This document shows, one piece after another, positions 9,663 to 19,386 of a stretch of 64,000 bases of DNA; the stretch's first letter is position 1; every line of letters begins with the position of its first letter. Below the pieces are notes generated by a model. It saw nothing but the letters and a program-made list of their open reading frames with translations, was not told the DNA's origin and ran no database searches. The DNA comes from Sporolactobacillus putidus (GTDB lineage Bacteria > Bacillota > Bacilli > Bacillales > Sporolactobacillaceae), in contig NZ_BMOK01000009.1 in the NCBI RefSeq assembly GCF_014647035.1, positions 1 through 64,000 on the forward strand. Direction: 5' to 3'. The translations under genes were made by a program, and so were the position numbers.

Positions 9663-10092
9663 TTCGATTCCTCCCTCTTTGTATTACTATAATTTGTATC
9701 TGCTGTTTTTAAAATGAACTCACGTCGGGGAATCCCCTCCTTCTCAGGGCGGATTTTTCATGTCATTCCCTTTCGAACCAAAAACTTTGGCACTATGCTT
9801 ATTTATAAAGAGATGATAAACCCTGTTTAATAACTGACGATGAATACTAAATACCCCTTTTTTATTTCTGAATAAACGAGGTGAAAACTCACTCAGGATT
9901 CAAAAAAGTTTATTTTTATAGTTTACGACGTTAATAAGGCTGTCTCATCGTCGAATAGTGACTGATGAGACAGCCTCTTCAAAAGATTATTTGAATGCGT
10001 GTGTTCGAAGTGTGAAATCGCTTTCTGCATTTTATTATCAATAGCGATAGGCAAAAACTTATGGCATAGTTCAGTATGGCTCATCAAAACGA
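9663..10092. other. intergenic region with hairpin
   Basis: It holds the promoter region of the ABC exporter on the minus strand, a perfect hairpin at 9938-9975 and AT-rich DNA leading into a decayed gene. No complete gene is seen. Confidence 0.45.
9938..9975. terminator. perfect 12-bp hairpin, terminator or IS remnant
   Basis: GGCTGTCTCATC and GATGAGACAGCC are exact inverted copies with a 14-base loop. The right arm is followed by TCTTC, a weak T-run on the plus strand. Similar GGCTGTCTCA ends occur on some insertion sequences, so it may be a relic of one. Confidence 0.45.
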
Positions 10093-10347
10093 GTGATAAA
10101 AATCTTTTTTAGATTCATAGATAATCACTTCGATTCTTCATGCAGAAGCTGCGAGGTCCGGTTTGCTTGCCATGGTGAATGTCCTAAGCATAGATTTCTG
10201 GTTTCAGATCAAAATGAACCAAGATTAAATTACTTCTGCACATCCTATAAAAAATATTTTAAGCATATTACTCCTTACATGAACATGATAAAGCAGTTGC
10301 TGCGAGATGGAATGCCGGCTTCCAAAATTAAAGAGATATCTTACTGA
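10093..10347 (+). pseudogene. C-terminal fragment of anaerobic sulfatase-maturase
   Basis: The 84-residue frame reads like the C-terminal SPASM region of radical-SAM sulfatase-maturating enzymes (formylglycine-generating). It has Cys-rich CRSCEVRFACHGECPKHRF, then YFCTSYKKYF and a closing helix HITPYMNMIKQLL. The radical-SAM core with its CxxxCxxC motif, about 280 residues, is missing, and a TGA stop lies directly upstream in frame. No sulfatase gene is nearby. It cannot be functional alone and is read as a relic, probably truncated by the insertion or deletion events that also left the IS30 copy behind it. Confidence 0.75.
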
Positions 10348-10510
10348 CCCAGTTCATAGTTTCCCTGATGTTTGGACGATGTCTTCGAGCTAGAATCAGT
10401 CTGCCTAAAGTTCGTGAAATGTGACACAATTTACTTCTTTCATTAGTTTTGAGCAGTTTGTTCAACTATCCTATCCGCCAAGCCTATAGCAAACTTTCAC
10501 CGCCTATGCC

Positions 10511-11257
10511 GTGAAGGAGATCTTATCCTCAGACACATGGTCTTCGGATGTGGTCTGTGGTGCCACTAATCGGAATCCGGAGTGGAAATACAAAGTCAAG
10601 GTCTGCACACGGACGGTATACGATTATATTGATCGCGGATTCCTAAAAGTAAAGAACCTGGATCTGCCGAACAAGCTCCGTTACCGTTCTAAAAAATCTG
10701 GACACTGTCCCAACATCAAGTATCTTGGGGACAGTATCGACAACCGGCCTACGGAGGTTCAGAAGCGAAAGCAGTTTGGTCACTGGGAGATCGATACCGT
10801 GGTCGGTAAGAAATCACGTGAAGATGATGTCCTCCTGACCCTGGTAGAACGCAAAACCCGTGACACGATCTCCAAAAAGATTGACGGCAAAGATCCGGAT
10901 TCAGTAGACTATGCCATCAAGTAGTTGATCCATCAATTTGGCCCACTGTTCGGCCACGTCTTCCCAACGATTACAGCCGACAATGGCAGCGAGTTTCAAG
11001 CTTGACGAACAGTTTTGAAAGATCAAGCGACACACGTCTACTACACGCATCCGTACGCTGCCTGGGAACGGCCGACGAATGAGTGCCACAATGAGATAAA
11101 CCGTAAATTCATTCCAAAGAGGCAGCCGATTGCGAATTACTCCCGGACGTTCATCCGCCAGATGATCCAGGCCATTGACCACCTCCCAAGGAAGATTCTG
11201 AACTACCGGACACCTGCTGAGGCGTTCAAAAGGGAATTACAGAAACTGGCGGACTGA
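10511..11257 (+). pseudogene. broken IS30-family transposase
   Basis: One frame contains the catalytic half of an IS30-type DDE integrase. RTVYDYIDRGFL comes first, then GHWEIDTVVGKK with the first Asp, TADNGSEF with the second Asp, and YAAWERPTNECHN with the Glu, ending in LNYRTPAEAF. Two in-frame stops, TAG at 10922 and TGA at 11003, break it into pieces. The N-terminal helix-turn-helix region is absent. The DDE residues remain but no full protein can be made. It marks the centre of the decayed 9.9-11.7 kb region. Confidence 0.87.
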
Positions 11258-11264
11258 GTTGCTT

Positions 11265-11296
11265 TTTGTTCCTGCCGCCTAGGCGGCAGGAACAAA
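11265..11296. repeat. 32-bp perfect palindrome
   Basis: Sixteen bases are followed directly by their exact reverse complement, centred on CCGCCT/AGGCGG with no loop base. It starts seven bases after the stop of the IS30 transposase. It could be an IS-internal terminator or a cruciform-forming element. Confidence 0.8.
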
Positions 11297-11323
11297 CCCA
11301 GTGGTACCGCCAGATGTCCAGGT

Positions 11324-11347
11324 GGCTAATTATTATTGCAATCTAGC
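11324..11347. repeat. probable IS right end
   Basis: A 24-bp sequence beginning GGCTAATTATTATTGC and ending CAATCTAGC. A nearly identical copy in inverse orientation lies alone at 46599-46623, differing by one extra T. Its position after the IS30 remnant suggests the terminal repeat of that element. No matching left end was found before the transposase. Confidence 0.5.
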
Positions 11348-11390
11348 AAAAAAATGTGGATGATATTTTGATATATCGTCCACATTTTTT
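11346..11390. terminator. bidirectional hairpin with A and T runs
   Basis: AAAAAATGTGGATGATAT and ATATATCGTCCACATTTTTT pair with few mismatches around a short loop. Flanking A and T tracts let it act on both strands. Confidence 0.65.
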
Positions 11391-11437
11391 ACTGTTAAAT
11401 ATTATCGAAAAATAACCGCGATTTTCCCTGTAAATCG

Positions 11438-11614
11438 CTATGCGTTTTTAGGTGTGATTTCATAAGTTTGCACCTTAAAATGGAACCCGTAAGTCGGATG
11501 AGGGCCCCTTAATAGAGTCAACTTTTTGCTCTGAATACTGATGGTCTCATCAACAGAACCCGGAAGCAGTTTCTGAGGCTTCTGGTTACCCCAATATTCA
11601 TTTATAACCTGCAT
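11438..11614 (-). CDS. unrecognised 58-residue ORF, possibly a C-terminal relic
   Basis: The frame has protein-like composition (NEYWGNQKPQKLLPGS, RGPHPTYGFHFK, QTYEITPKNA) and stays open seven codons upstream of the ATG to a TGA. There is no clear ribosome site. I do not recognise the family. Because it sits in a decayed region it may be the end of a deleted gene rather than a real small protein. Confidence 0.3.
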   Translation of the reverse strand: MQVINEYWGNQKPQKLLPGSVDETISIQSKKLTLLRGPHPTYGFHFKVQTYEITPKNA

Positions 11615-11718
11615 TCCCTTGCCTTTATACCAAGGTCATTAAAATTCTTGATGTTAAGGGATTTTTTGATCAATAGCATTGTTAATTAATTATACCAAGG
11701 TGGAAGCTACGTTGAGCT

Positions 11719-11744
11719 AAAAGCCCTTTACTGACGCGGGCTTT
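11719..11744 (-). terminator. terminator of the PTS-tal-tkt operon
   Basis: On the minus strand AAAGCCC and GGGCTTTT form a stem ending in T residues, about 65 bases beyond the transketolase stop codon. Confidence 0.65.
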
Positions 11745-11809
11745 CGGACACCTTGTTATAATTTCCCGGAAATCCAGGTTATAAGACCTTCTTCCCATTC
11801 TTAAGTTGA

Positions 11810-13828
11810 TTATCTCTTTGACACCTGTTTCTCAAGCGATTCGGTAAACACAGACGCCACATGTTCCGGTGTGAAACCATAAGTCTCCGTGACTTCTGAA
11901 CCCTTGCCCGAGGCTCCGAACCGGTCGATGGTGACGAAGGCGCCCTCCGGACCCACATAGCGGTCCCACCCAAATGAAGAGGCCATTTCAATCCCGATCC
12001 TTTTTTTCAGGTTCGGCGGCAGCACGCGCTCCTGATAGGCTTTGCTCTGAGTGTCGAATAGCGCGAAGCAAGGCAAGCTGACGACCCGGACATTGACCTT
12101 CTCAGCGGCCAGCTGCTGCTGGGCTTCAATCGCCAGGCCAACCTCCGAACCGCTCGCGATCAGGATCCCGTCTTCCGCCCGCGTTTCATCCGCTGGGGAG
12201 ACGACGTACCCTCCGCGCTTCACGCCTTTCGGCGCCTCCTGGACCTCGCCCGCGTAAGTCGTTGTATTTTGCCGTGTCAGAACCAGCACCGTCGGGGTCT
12301 CCGTGCTCTCCATCGCCAGTTTCCAGGCTTCCCGGGTCTCAACGGCGTCAGCGGGACGAAGGACATTCAGGTTAGGAATGGCCCGCAATCCGGCCAGCTG
12401 CTCCACCGGTTCATGGGTTGGCCCGTCTTCACCGACGGCGATGCTGTCATGGGTAAAAACAAAGGTTGATGGAATTTTCATCAATGCCGCCAGCCGCAAT
12501 GCAGGTTTCAGATAATCGGAAAAAACAAAGAACGTCGAACCGTAGGCACGAACCCCGCCGTGGAGCGTCATCCCATTAACGGCTCCGGCCATCGCGAATT
12601 CACGGACACCGAACCAGATGTTGCTTTTCGCGTAATGACCGGGTTGAAAGTCGCCTTCGCCATTCAGATAGGTTTTCACCGAAGAGAACAGGTCGGCCGC
12701 GCCGCCGAACAGATTCCCGATACTTTGATTCAATGTCTGTAGCACGTCGCCGGACAGTTTTCGCGTCGCGCCCTTCGTCCCTGTCGGATAGTCCGGAAGC
12801 TCCTGGTCATAATCTGCTGGCAGCGTGCCCTTGATCGCCGCGATCAGTTCCCGGCTCTCTGCCGGATAGGCTGTCGCGTAGTCTTGAAGGAGCGCGTGCC
12901 ACTGGTCTTCGGCTTCACTGCCGCGTTTTCCAGCCTCACTGCACTTCCGATAGACTTCATCCGGAACCGTGAAGGGTGCGTAGTTCCAGCCATAACCCTT
13001 CTTCGCGATCGCCGCTTCTTTGTCACCTATCGGTGACCCATGTACGTTGTGCGTGCCCTCGACATCCGGCGCCCCATAGCCAATGACCGTGCGTACTTCG
13101 ATCAGCGAGGGATGATGGACATCCTCCTTCGCTGCTTTAAGGGCCTGCTCCACGCCATCCAGACTATTCCCGTTTTCCACGGAAAGGGTCTGCCAGCCAT
13201 AGGCGCGGAACCGCTGCCGAACATTCTCGGTGAACGCCATATCCGTTCCGCCGTCCAGAGAAATCCGGTTTGAATCATAGAGAACAATCAGTTTCCCCAG
13301 TTTCAGATGGCCGGCCAGCGAGGCAGCTTCAGACGTCACGCCCTCCATCAGGTCGCCGTCACCACAGAGGACATACGTATAGTGGTCAACAACCGGATAG
13401 GCCGGTTTATTGTATTTACCCGCCAGATGCGCCTCGGCCATCGCCATGCCGGTCGCCATCGCAAAACCCTGGCCCAGCGGACCCGTCGTGGCCTCAACGC
13501 CGGCCGTATGGCCGTACTCCGGGTGGCCCGGCGTTTGACTGCCCAATTGCCGGAACTGCTTCAAATCGTCGATGGTCAGCCCGTAGCCGAACAGATGCAG
13601 CAGACTGTAGAGAAGCGCCGATCCGTGACCCGCCGACAGCACGAAACGGTCACGATTGAACCATTTCGGGTTGGCCGGATGGTGCGTCATGATCCGGGAC
13701 CAAAGGGTATAGGCCATCGGTGCCGCGCCCATCGGCAGGCCAGGATGCCCGGAATTCGCTTTATTGATCATATCAATCGACAACGTCCGAATCGCGTCAA
13801 CAGCCAGTTGATCAGTTGATTTACTCAT
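11810..13828 (-). CDS. tkt: transketolase
   Basis: A 672-residue thiamine-diphosphate enzyme that moves two-carbon ketol units between sugar phosphates in the pentose phosphate pathway. The start has the classic [20 protein letters not shown] stretch. The diphosphate-binding [18 protein letters not shown] follows, and the pyrimidine domain carries [20 protein letters not shown]. Length matches full bacterial transketolases. ATG 13828 follows a GGAGGA site. It is the last gene of the operon after the PTS and transaldolase genes, 39 bases beyond the latter. This context suggests a pathway-dedicated copy rather than the sole housekeeping enzyme, although that is inference. Confidence 0.93.
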   Translation of the reverse strand: MSKSTDQLAVDAIRTLSIDMINKANSGHPGLPMGAAPMAYTLWSRIMTHHPANPKWFNRDRFVLSAGHGSALLYSLLHLFGYGLTIDDLKQFRQLGSQTPGHPEYGHTAGVEATTGPLGQGFAMATGMAMAEAHLAGKYNKPAYPVVDHYTYVLCGDGDLMEGVTSEAASLAGHLKLGKLIVLYDSNRISLDGGTDMAFTENVRQRFRAYGWQTLSVENGNSLDGVEQALKAAKEDVHHPSLIEVRTVIGYGAPDVEGTHNVHGSPIGDKEAAIAKKGYGWNYAPFTVPDEVYRKCSEAGKRGSEAEDQWHALLQDYATAYPAESRELIAAIKGTLPADYDQELPDYPTGTKGATRKLSGDVLQTLNQSIGNLFGGAADLFSSVKTYLNGEGDFQPGHYAKSNIWFGVREFAMAGAVNGMTLHGGVRAYGSTFFVFSDYLKPALRLAALMKIPSTFVFTHDSIAVGEDGPTHEPVEQLAGLRAIPNLNVLRPADAVETREAWKLAMESTETPTVLVLTRQNTTTYAGEVQEAPKGVKRGGYVVSPADETRAEDGILIASGSEVGLAIEAQQQLAAEKVNVRVVSLPCFALFDTQSKAYQERVLPPNLKKRIGIEMASSFGWDRYVGPEGAFVTIDRFGASGKGSEVTETYGFTPEHVASVFTESLEKQVSKR

Positions 13829-13867
13829 AAAAATCCTCCTCCGAGTAGTTTAGTACAACCTGACCGA

Positions 13868-14572
13868 TTAAAGAATGGAAAAGCCCAGTGCCTTGATGTC
13901 CTTGTTGAACGTTGTCACCGTATCCAGGGAGACTTCTTCCAGCGGTTTGCCGATGTTCGTCTTCAGCTTACTGATGATCGCCGGCGTGCAGGTGATGATG
14001 TCCACGCCCAGTTCTTCCGCCTGGAAAACGTTAATCAATTCCCGTGAGCTGGCCCATAGCAGGTCCGCCTCCGGACGCAGGTCGCACAGCGAGACGCAGC
14101 GACGTATGTAAGGCAACGGATCCCTGCCGGTATCCGCGATACGTCCAGCGAAAACAGACACAATATTGCGCGTTCCCGGTGCGAAAGCATGGACCGTCTG
14201 TTCCACCTGAGGGACGGTTAGGATCGCCGTGACGTTTAGTGAGATGCCGTCCGCCGACAGCTTCTTAATCAGCGGAATTGAGCTCTCGCCTTTCGTATTC
14301 TGAATCGGAATTTTCACATAGACGTTATCCCCCAGGCTGTGAATCTTCCGTGCTTCTTTCTCCATCGTTTCAAAGTCATCGGCAAAAACTTCGAACGAAA
14401 TCGGCAGATCAGGAATCCGTTCAAGCACATCTTTGGCGAAACCGATATAGTCGGTGATCCCTGCCTTCTTCATCAGGCTTGGATTCGTCGTGAACCCGCT
14501 TACAAATCCTGCATTGTAAGCATCCAGCATATCACTCAGCACGGCACCGTCCGCATAAATTTTTATGTTCAT
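13868..14572 (-). CDS. tal: transaldolase / fructose-6-phosphate aldolase family
   Basis: A 234-residue class I aldolase of the small transaldolase subfamily. The Schiff-base lysine is Lys87 in NVYVKIPIQNT, and SGFTTNPSLMKKAG near residue 25 is the conserved TTNP loop. The later LLWASSRELINVFQAEELGVDIITCTP matches copies found in sugar PTS operons. It should transfer dihydroxyacetone units or cleave a ketose phosphate. A gap of about 120 bases separates it from the IIC gene upstream, and the transketolase follows. Whether it is a true transaldolase or an aldolase of fructose-6-phosphate type cannot be settled from sequence. Confidence 0.87.
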   Translation of the reverse strand: MNIKIYADGAVLSDMLDAYNAGFVSGFTTNPSLMKKAGITDYIGFAKDVLERIPDLPISFEVFADDFETMEKEARKIHSLGDNVYVKIPIQNTKGESSIPLIKKLSADGISLNVTAILTVPQVEQTVHAFAPGTRNIVSVFAGRIADTGRDPLPYIRRCVSLCDLRPEADLLWASSRELINVFQAEELGVDIITCTPAIISKLKTNIGKPLEEVSLDTVTTFNKDIKALGFSIL

Positions 14573-14691
14573 TTTTGTACCACCTTTTTCTAATTTTTTA
14601 ACTACATTAATACAAAGTTAGACAATCTAGAAATTAGTTATTTGTTAACTTTTTAATTGCTTCCTCTATGCATCCCAGTTCTATAGGGTTA

Positions 14692-16056
14692 TTATTTGAT
14701 CGCTTCTTTTGAATTTGGTTCTTTCATAAATAGTGACCAAAGAATAACGATCAATAAAAAGGCAAGAATTCCAATGGTTATGCCCAGCTGACCAAGGCGT
14801 CCTATATTTCCAAGGATAATACCCCCGAACAGATAGTCAGTATCAGCAAATGTCGAAGCGGCAAGTTTCAAGCTTCCTAATACTGGAAGAATAAATAGTG
14901 GTAACCAACTGATGAGTAAACTGTTCACGGCAGCTCCAATGATCGCCCCGCGACGACCTCCAGTGGCGTTTCCATAAATTCCGGATGCAGCTCCACAGAA
15001 GAAATGGCCAACAACTCCGGGGATAATAACAACTGTCTTGATGGCAACCATAACGAACATGCTTAATGTTCCAACGATGAAACTTACGAAAAATCCAATC
15101 AAAATAGCATTCTGTGCATAGGGGAAAATAATTGGGACATCTAGAGCCGGTTTCGCATTAGGTACAATTTTTGTTGCAATACCCTGAAACGCAGGGATGA
15201 TTTCACCCAAAATCATACGAACGCCTGCTAAGACAACATAAAACCCTGCGGCAAAAGTTCCGGCTTGCGTAATTGAGTACACTAGATAATTAGTCCCCAG
15301 GCTAAGCTTGGTCTCAATAAATTTAGGACCAGTGATCAGAGCAAGAATCAAATAAACGATTCCCATAACTAAAGTGATTGAAACTGTTGAATCCCGAAGG
15401 AAACCAAGGTTTTTAGGGAATTTAATGTTCTCAGTCGAATTTTTTACATTTCCAAACCATTTCCCCATTAGACCAGCAGTTGCATAACCTATGTTGCCTG
15501 TGTGTCCCATCGCAACTTCATTACTTCCGGTGATTTTTCTCATAAACGGCTGACAAATCGCAGGTGTAATCGTAAGTAATGTTCCTTCAAAGATCCCACC
15601 GAGAATAATTGTCCATATATTTGTTTTCATACCTGTTGAAATAAGCACTACAGCAGTTAAGCAGGACATGTACAACATTGCTTGTCCTGTCAAAAATATA
15701 TACTTAAATTTTGTAAACCTTGCCAGTAGCACATTCACAATCATTCCGGTTAGCATAACCAATGCTGTTGCCGTACCATATTTCTGTAATGCAATAGCTA
15801 CTACAGCTTCGTTTGAAGGAACGACCCCTTGAACATGAAGTGCAAATTTAAACATCACTGCGAACGGGTTCAATGAATTTACAAGAATTCCGGCACCACC
15901 AACTAGTACCAAAAATCCCACAAACGTTTTTAATGTTCCCTCAACAATCTTTGTTACTGGTTTTTTTTGCAACCATAATCCTAACAGAGCAATCAGACCA
16001 ACGAGTATTGCAGGCGTACTTGCGACTGAAACAAAGAAATTAAGAAATGCTGTCAT
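14692..16056 (-). CDS. ulaA: PTS EIIC, ascorbate/SgaT family
   Basis: A 454-residue membrane permease of the ascorbate-type PTS (UlaA/SgaT), which moves the sugar while IIB phosphorylates it. About ten membrane helices are apparent. Family-typical stretches are VEGTLKTFVGFLVLVGGAGILV near residue 40, FICQPFMRKITGS-like GHTGNIGYATAG near 195, and GAASGIYGNATGGRRGA near 365. Family members carry L-ascorbate or pentitols, and the substrate here is unknown. It is the third gene of the operon, after IIA and IIB. The ATG lies at 16056 behind a GGTGG-type site. Confidence 0.87.
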   Translation of the reverse strand: MTAFLNFFVSVASTPAILVGLIALLGLWLQKKPVTKIVEGTLKTFVGFLVLVGGAGILVNSLNPFAVMFKFALHVQGVVPSNEAVVAIALQKYGTATALVMLTGMIVNVLLARFTKFKYIFLTGQAMLYMSCLTAVVLISTGMKTNIWTIILGGIFEGTLLTITPAICQPFMRKITGSNEVAMGHTGNIGYATAGLMGKWFGNVKNSTENIKFPKNLGFLRDSTVSITLVMGIVYLILALITGPKFIETKLSLGTNYLVYSITQAGTFAAGFYVVLAGVRMILGEIIPAFQGIATKIVPNAKPALDVPIIFPYAQNAILIGFFVSFIVGTLSMFVMVAIKTVVIIPGVVGHFFCGAASGIYGNATGGRRGAIIGAAVNSLLISWLPLFILPVLGSLKLAASTFADTDYLFGGIILGNIGRLGQLGITIGILAFLLIVILWSLFMKEPNSKEAIK

Positions 16057-16088
16057 AGGAGCTCACCACCCATTCATTTTTTTCATTT

Positions 16089-16388
16089 TCAGGAGTGCTG
16101 TATGTTTTCTTTATCCAGAATATCATTCACTTTTCCTCTGAGTTCTTCCTTATCAATAAGACTTTTGAGCAGATATACCCGGTCTTTTGGAAGTCCGGAT
16201 GCCTGATCTGCCAAATCACTGCCAAGGAAAAAATAATCAGCAGACTGCTCATTCAAACCTCCAGTATCAAAATGAGTGATTTCAATATCACTTGCGTCAA
16301 CATTTTCTTCTTTCAAGACGTTCTCAATATTCATTTGGACCATGAAGCTGGATCCTAATCCAGATTGACAAACTGCAGCAATTTTCAT
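16089..16388 (-). CDS. ulaB: PTS EIIB, ascorbate family
   Basis: A 99-residue soluble PTS phosphocarrier. Cys7 in IAAVCQSGLGSSFM is the phosphorylated residue, in the P-loop typical of lactose/ascorbate-type IIB domains. It takes phosphate from the IIA protein and passes it to the sugar at IIC. Its start overlaps the IIA stop by four bases (ATGA), so the two are translationally coupled. The length is normal for a stand-alone IIB. Confidence 0.87.
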   Translation of the reverse strand: MKIAAVCQSGLGSSFMVQMNIENVLKEENVDASDIEITHFDTGGLNEQSADYFFLGSDLADQASGLPKDRVYLLKSLIDKEELRGKVNDILDKENIQHS

Positions 16389-16837
16389 TTTTCATCATCC
16401 TCCTTAATTTCTCTAACAATTTCCGATACCGAAGAAGCTTTTTCAATCCTTTTCACAATATCCGGATTACCAAGCAATGTCGTTAATTCTTTTAAGGCCT
16501 GAAGATGCTTTGTATTATCAACAGCAGCCAAAACAAAAAATAATTTTATTGGATGGTCCTTATTTACTAAATTAATAGCCGAATCAACCTTCAATAGCGA
16601 CATTCCCATTTTTTTCACTCCGTTTTCCGGACGTGCATGGGCAAGCGCGATATTCGGACCAATGTTAATATATGGTCCATTCTCTTCCACTAATGAAATC
16701 ATTGCTTTTATATATGATTCCTTGATTTTTCCGGTACTGAGTAAAGGTTCAGCTGCCTTTCTAATTGCATCACTCCAACTAATTTTGTCAGCGTGTCCAA
16801 TTTGGATAGTTTCTGCTGTTAATAAACTGGATAACAT
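16385..16837 (-). CDS. ulaC: PTS EIIA, mannitol/ascorbate type
   Basis: A 150-residue IIA phosphocarrier of the EIIA-2 family. His67 in ALAHARPENGVKKMG is the phosphorylation site, receiving phosphate from HPr. It is the first gene of the operon IIA-IIB-IIC-tal-tkt. The divergent regulator at 17056 has a homologous C-terminal IIA domain with AHATPQNGVNKL, which fits their functional link. A cre-like site lies about 50 bases upstream. Confidence 0.87.
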   Translation of the reverse strand: MLSSLLTAETIQIGHADKISWSDAIRKAAEPLLSTGKIKESYIKAMISLVEENGPYINIGPNIALAHARPENGVKKMGMSLLKVDSAINLVNKDHPIKLFFVLAAVDNTKHLQALKELTTLLGNPDIVKRIEKASSVSEIVREIKEDDEK

Positions 16838-16885
16838 AAAATCCCCTCCCTTCTCCCTTAGCTTTCGTTGTCATCATACTTTTTA

Positions 16886-16900
16886 GATAAAGCGTTTACA
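16886..16900. promoter_or_regulatory. cre-like site upstream of the PTS operon
   Basis: ATAAAGCGTTTACA matches the CcpA-binding consensus at 12 of 14 positions. It lies in the divergent promoter region between the IIA gene and the PRD regulator, which suggests catabolite repression. Confidence 0.4.
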
Positions 16901-17055
16901 AGTAAGCGCAGTTCACTTTGTTTCAGTGCAATAATTCAACCCCTCATGATACAATATAAGAGATCAGTAAAAAATAATTATTTTCACTCATAAGTGAAGA
17001 AAATAAAAGCAATTCTTTATGACCCTGCTTTATAAGGATGAATGGAGATATAACA

Positions 17056-19119
17056 ATGTTCAACATTAGCAAAAAACATCAAATAAACAAATTAGTCTCC
17101 GCTTTGATTGAAGAGGCAGAATATAAGAATATATCTGAACTTATGAATGATCTTCATTTGTCAAGAAGAAGTGTTTTTTATTGGCTTAAAGAATTAAATC
17201 GTACACTTGATAAGATGCAGCTGGACCCTATTCAGCACTTGGCAAGAGGTGTTTATTTTTTAACACAACGTACGAAAAAAGAATTGATCAAATTTCATAG
17301 AACTGATTATTTCAGTCAACTCAATGGGAATGAGCGACAGGACGCCATTTTGTGGCTTCTTGTTCAACACATTCACCGGCTCTCCTTAATTAATCTTTCT
17401 GATCGTTTTGATGTCTCGAAAAGCACAATAATCAACGATATAAAGATGATAAGTTCAGCTTTGCCTGATCATCTGAGTATCGAAAACACTTCCACAGGAA
17501 AAGTTTTGAATGGCGATGAAAAATTCCAGCGAAAATGGGTCTATTCACAAATAGTTAAAAGGAATCCAGTCGTACTTTACAATCTCAGGGGATCATCTCA
17601 ACTGAAAAGTGTGAAAAAAGCACTCACGTCACTGCAACAGCAAACAAAAAATTTTTACAGTGATTATTCCGTAAAAACACTAACCTACTATATTGCCTGG
17701 CTAATTAATCGTATTAAAAACCAAGGTCCTATTTTAGCCGAACATCAGGTTCTTAGGACAGATATCATTGGTATCTGGTGTCAAGCATTACTTGAGCAAA
17801 GCGCTAAAGTCACTGCTGGTGAAGTTGCAAATTTAAGAGAAGTGTTATTGACAGCACAACTTCAGAGTACCAGTAACAAGTCTTCAATTATGCAAAAATT
17901 ATTATTTATTTCCGAACAGATCATAAATAGGTTTAATGTCATTTCTGGAATTGAGATTTCATCAGCAAGGTTAATAAAATCACTTGCCACTCATTTATTG
18001 CCAACTTATTACCGGGTTAAATACAAGGTTCCTTATCATTTCCCGAATTTATCGATCATAAAAAATCAATATTATCATTTAATGGAATTAACGAGATATG
18101 CAGTTACTCCATTCGAAATGTTCATTGGCGAACTGTTAACCGAGGATGAACTTGCATTGATTACCATATATTTTGGTGGCGAATTAAGAAGATCACCTTT
18201 ACCTTCAATGTCTTCAAAACCTGACGTTTATTTAGTTTGCACAAGCGGAATAGGTACAACAAATCTTCTATTTCAACAGTTGTCCGCTAGATACCCGGAT
18301 ATCGTTTTTTCAAGACCATTGAGTATAACAGAATTCCATACACATTTTTTGAAAAAATGGACCCCTAAACTAATAATCACGACAACAGATATAGAACCTC
18401 AACCTGATATTTTGGTAATCCGTGTTCAGGCAATACTCTCGCAGAATGATTTTCGTAGAATAGATCAGGAATTTCGAAGAATTGGCCTTTTAAACATCGA
18501 TGAAAAACGTATTCCAAACACTGTTAAAGATGTTTTAAATATCATCTTTGATTATGCACGAATAGAAGACTTTAATGGTTTGACAAGAAGTCTGACAAAC
18601 TATTTTGCCTCAACTGAAAGACCAAATAATCTCGACGCAGAGCCTGACCATCCATCTCTTTCAAAATTGATCCCATTAAATAACATTAAGATAATAGAAC
18701 ATGTCCACGATTGGAAAGAGGCAGTAAGCAAAGCATTCAATCCGCTAACAAGAAACCAAGATGTGTACCCCATTTATGTTCAAAAGATTCTTGATTTGAG
18801 CGAAAAGAAAGGGCCATATATGATTATTAAGGATCAAGTTATGCTAGCCCACGCCACCCCACAGAACGGAGTAAATAAATTATCTATGTCAATGCTGCTT
18901 TTGCATAATTCAACAGAAATAAAATACAAAAAAATTTCAAAAGCAATTAAAGTCATATTTTGTCTGGCACCCATTGATCGTGTTTCACATGTTAAAGCAT
19001 TAGGGCAATTACTTAATCTATTAAATAATAACGATCTTTACAACCAGTTAATTAAAGCTGAGAATCAACATTCCATTCAATTGATTTTTGAAAAAGTTGA
19101 AAGTATCGATAACTATTAG
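17056..19119 (+). CDS. PRD-containing BglG/MtlR-type transcription activator
   Basis: A 687-residue PTS-controlled regulator. In order it shows an N-terminal helix-turn-helix (ISELMNDLHLSRRSVFYWLKE), a second HTH region near 110 (NLSDRFDVSKSTIINDI), two PRD regions with conserved His residues (about 190-400), a IIB-like domain with VYLVCTSGIGTTNLLF, and a C-terminal IIA domain with MLAHATPQNGVNKL. Such proteins activate their divergent PTS operon depending on phosphorylation by HPr and by the operon's IIB. The frame opens at ATG 17038, but GGAG nine bases before ATG 17056 supports the inner start. No ribonucleic antiterminator site was seen, so it probably binds DNA. Confidence 0.87.
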   Translation: MFNISKKHQINKLVSALIEEAEYKNISELMNDLHLSRRSVFYWLKELNRTLDKMQLDPIQHLARGVYFLTQRTKKELIKFHRTDYFSQLNGNERQDAILWLLVQHIHRLSLINLSDRFDVSKSTIINDIKMISSALPDHLSIENTSTGKVLNGDEKFQRKWVYSQIVKRNPVVLYNLRGSSQLKSVKKALTSLQQQTKNFYSDYSVKTLTYYIAWLINRIKNQGPILAEHQVLRTDIIGIWCQALLEQSAKVTAGEVANLREVLLTAQLQSTSNKSSIMQKLLFISEQIINRFNVISGIEISSARLIKSLATHLLPTYYRVKYKVPYHFPNLSIIKNQYYHLMELTRYAVTPFEMFIGELLTEDELALITIYFGGELRRSPLPSMSSKPDVYLVCTSGIGTTNLLFQQLSARYPDIVFSRPLSITEFHTHFLKKWTPKLIITTTDIEPQPDILVIRVQAILSQNDFRRIDQEFRRIGLLNIDEKRIPNTVKDVLNIIFDYARIEDFNGLTRSLTNYFASTERPNNLDAEPDHPSLSKLIPLNNIKIIEHVHDWKEAVSKAFNPLTRNQDVYPIYVQKILDLSEKKGPYMIIKDQVMLAHATPQNGVNKLSMSMLLLHNSTEIKYKKISKAIKVIFCLAPIDRVSHVKALGQLLNLLNNNDLYNQLIKAENQHSIQLIFEKVESIDNY

Positions 19120-19386
19120 TCCAAATTTTTGAACAAATAAGAAAGGATATGACGATGATGTTTTCCGATGAATGAAAGAGTTTTAAAGGCGATGTCCGAT
19201 TGTGTCGCTGATGTGATGTTTAAAACATGATGTAGAAACCAATCCATACGTTTAAATGGGAATCCAGCAAACAAAATTGAAGAATGAAAATTTCAAAATA
19301 AAATTCAAAACAGAAGAAATAACCCTTGACACACAACTACTGGGTTCTGTTTCAGATAATAGTAATGACGTGTTATAACGCAATTA

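Larger units (their letters stand above)
11391..11809. other. relic region between IS30 and transketolase
   Basis: It contains a short minus-strand frame at 11438-11614 and the transketolase terminator at 11719-11744. Nothing else is recognised. Confidence 0.4.

Noticed and set aside
9938-9975. intact insertion sequence next to the GGCTGTCTCA hairpin
   Set aside because: No transposase or second element end is found nearby; only a hairpin can be supported.
19140-19240. small plus-strand ORF after the PRD regulator
   Set aside because: Several short overlapping frames exist, but none has both a good ribosome site and a convincing length.
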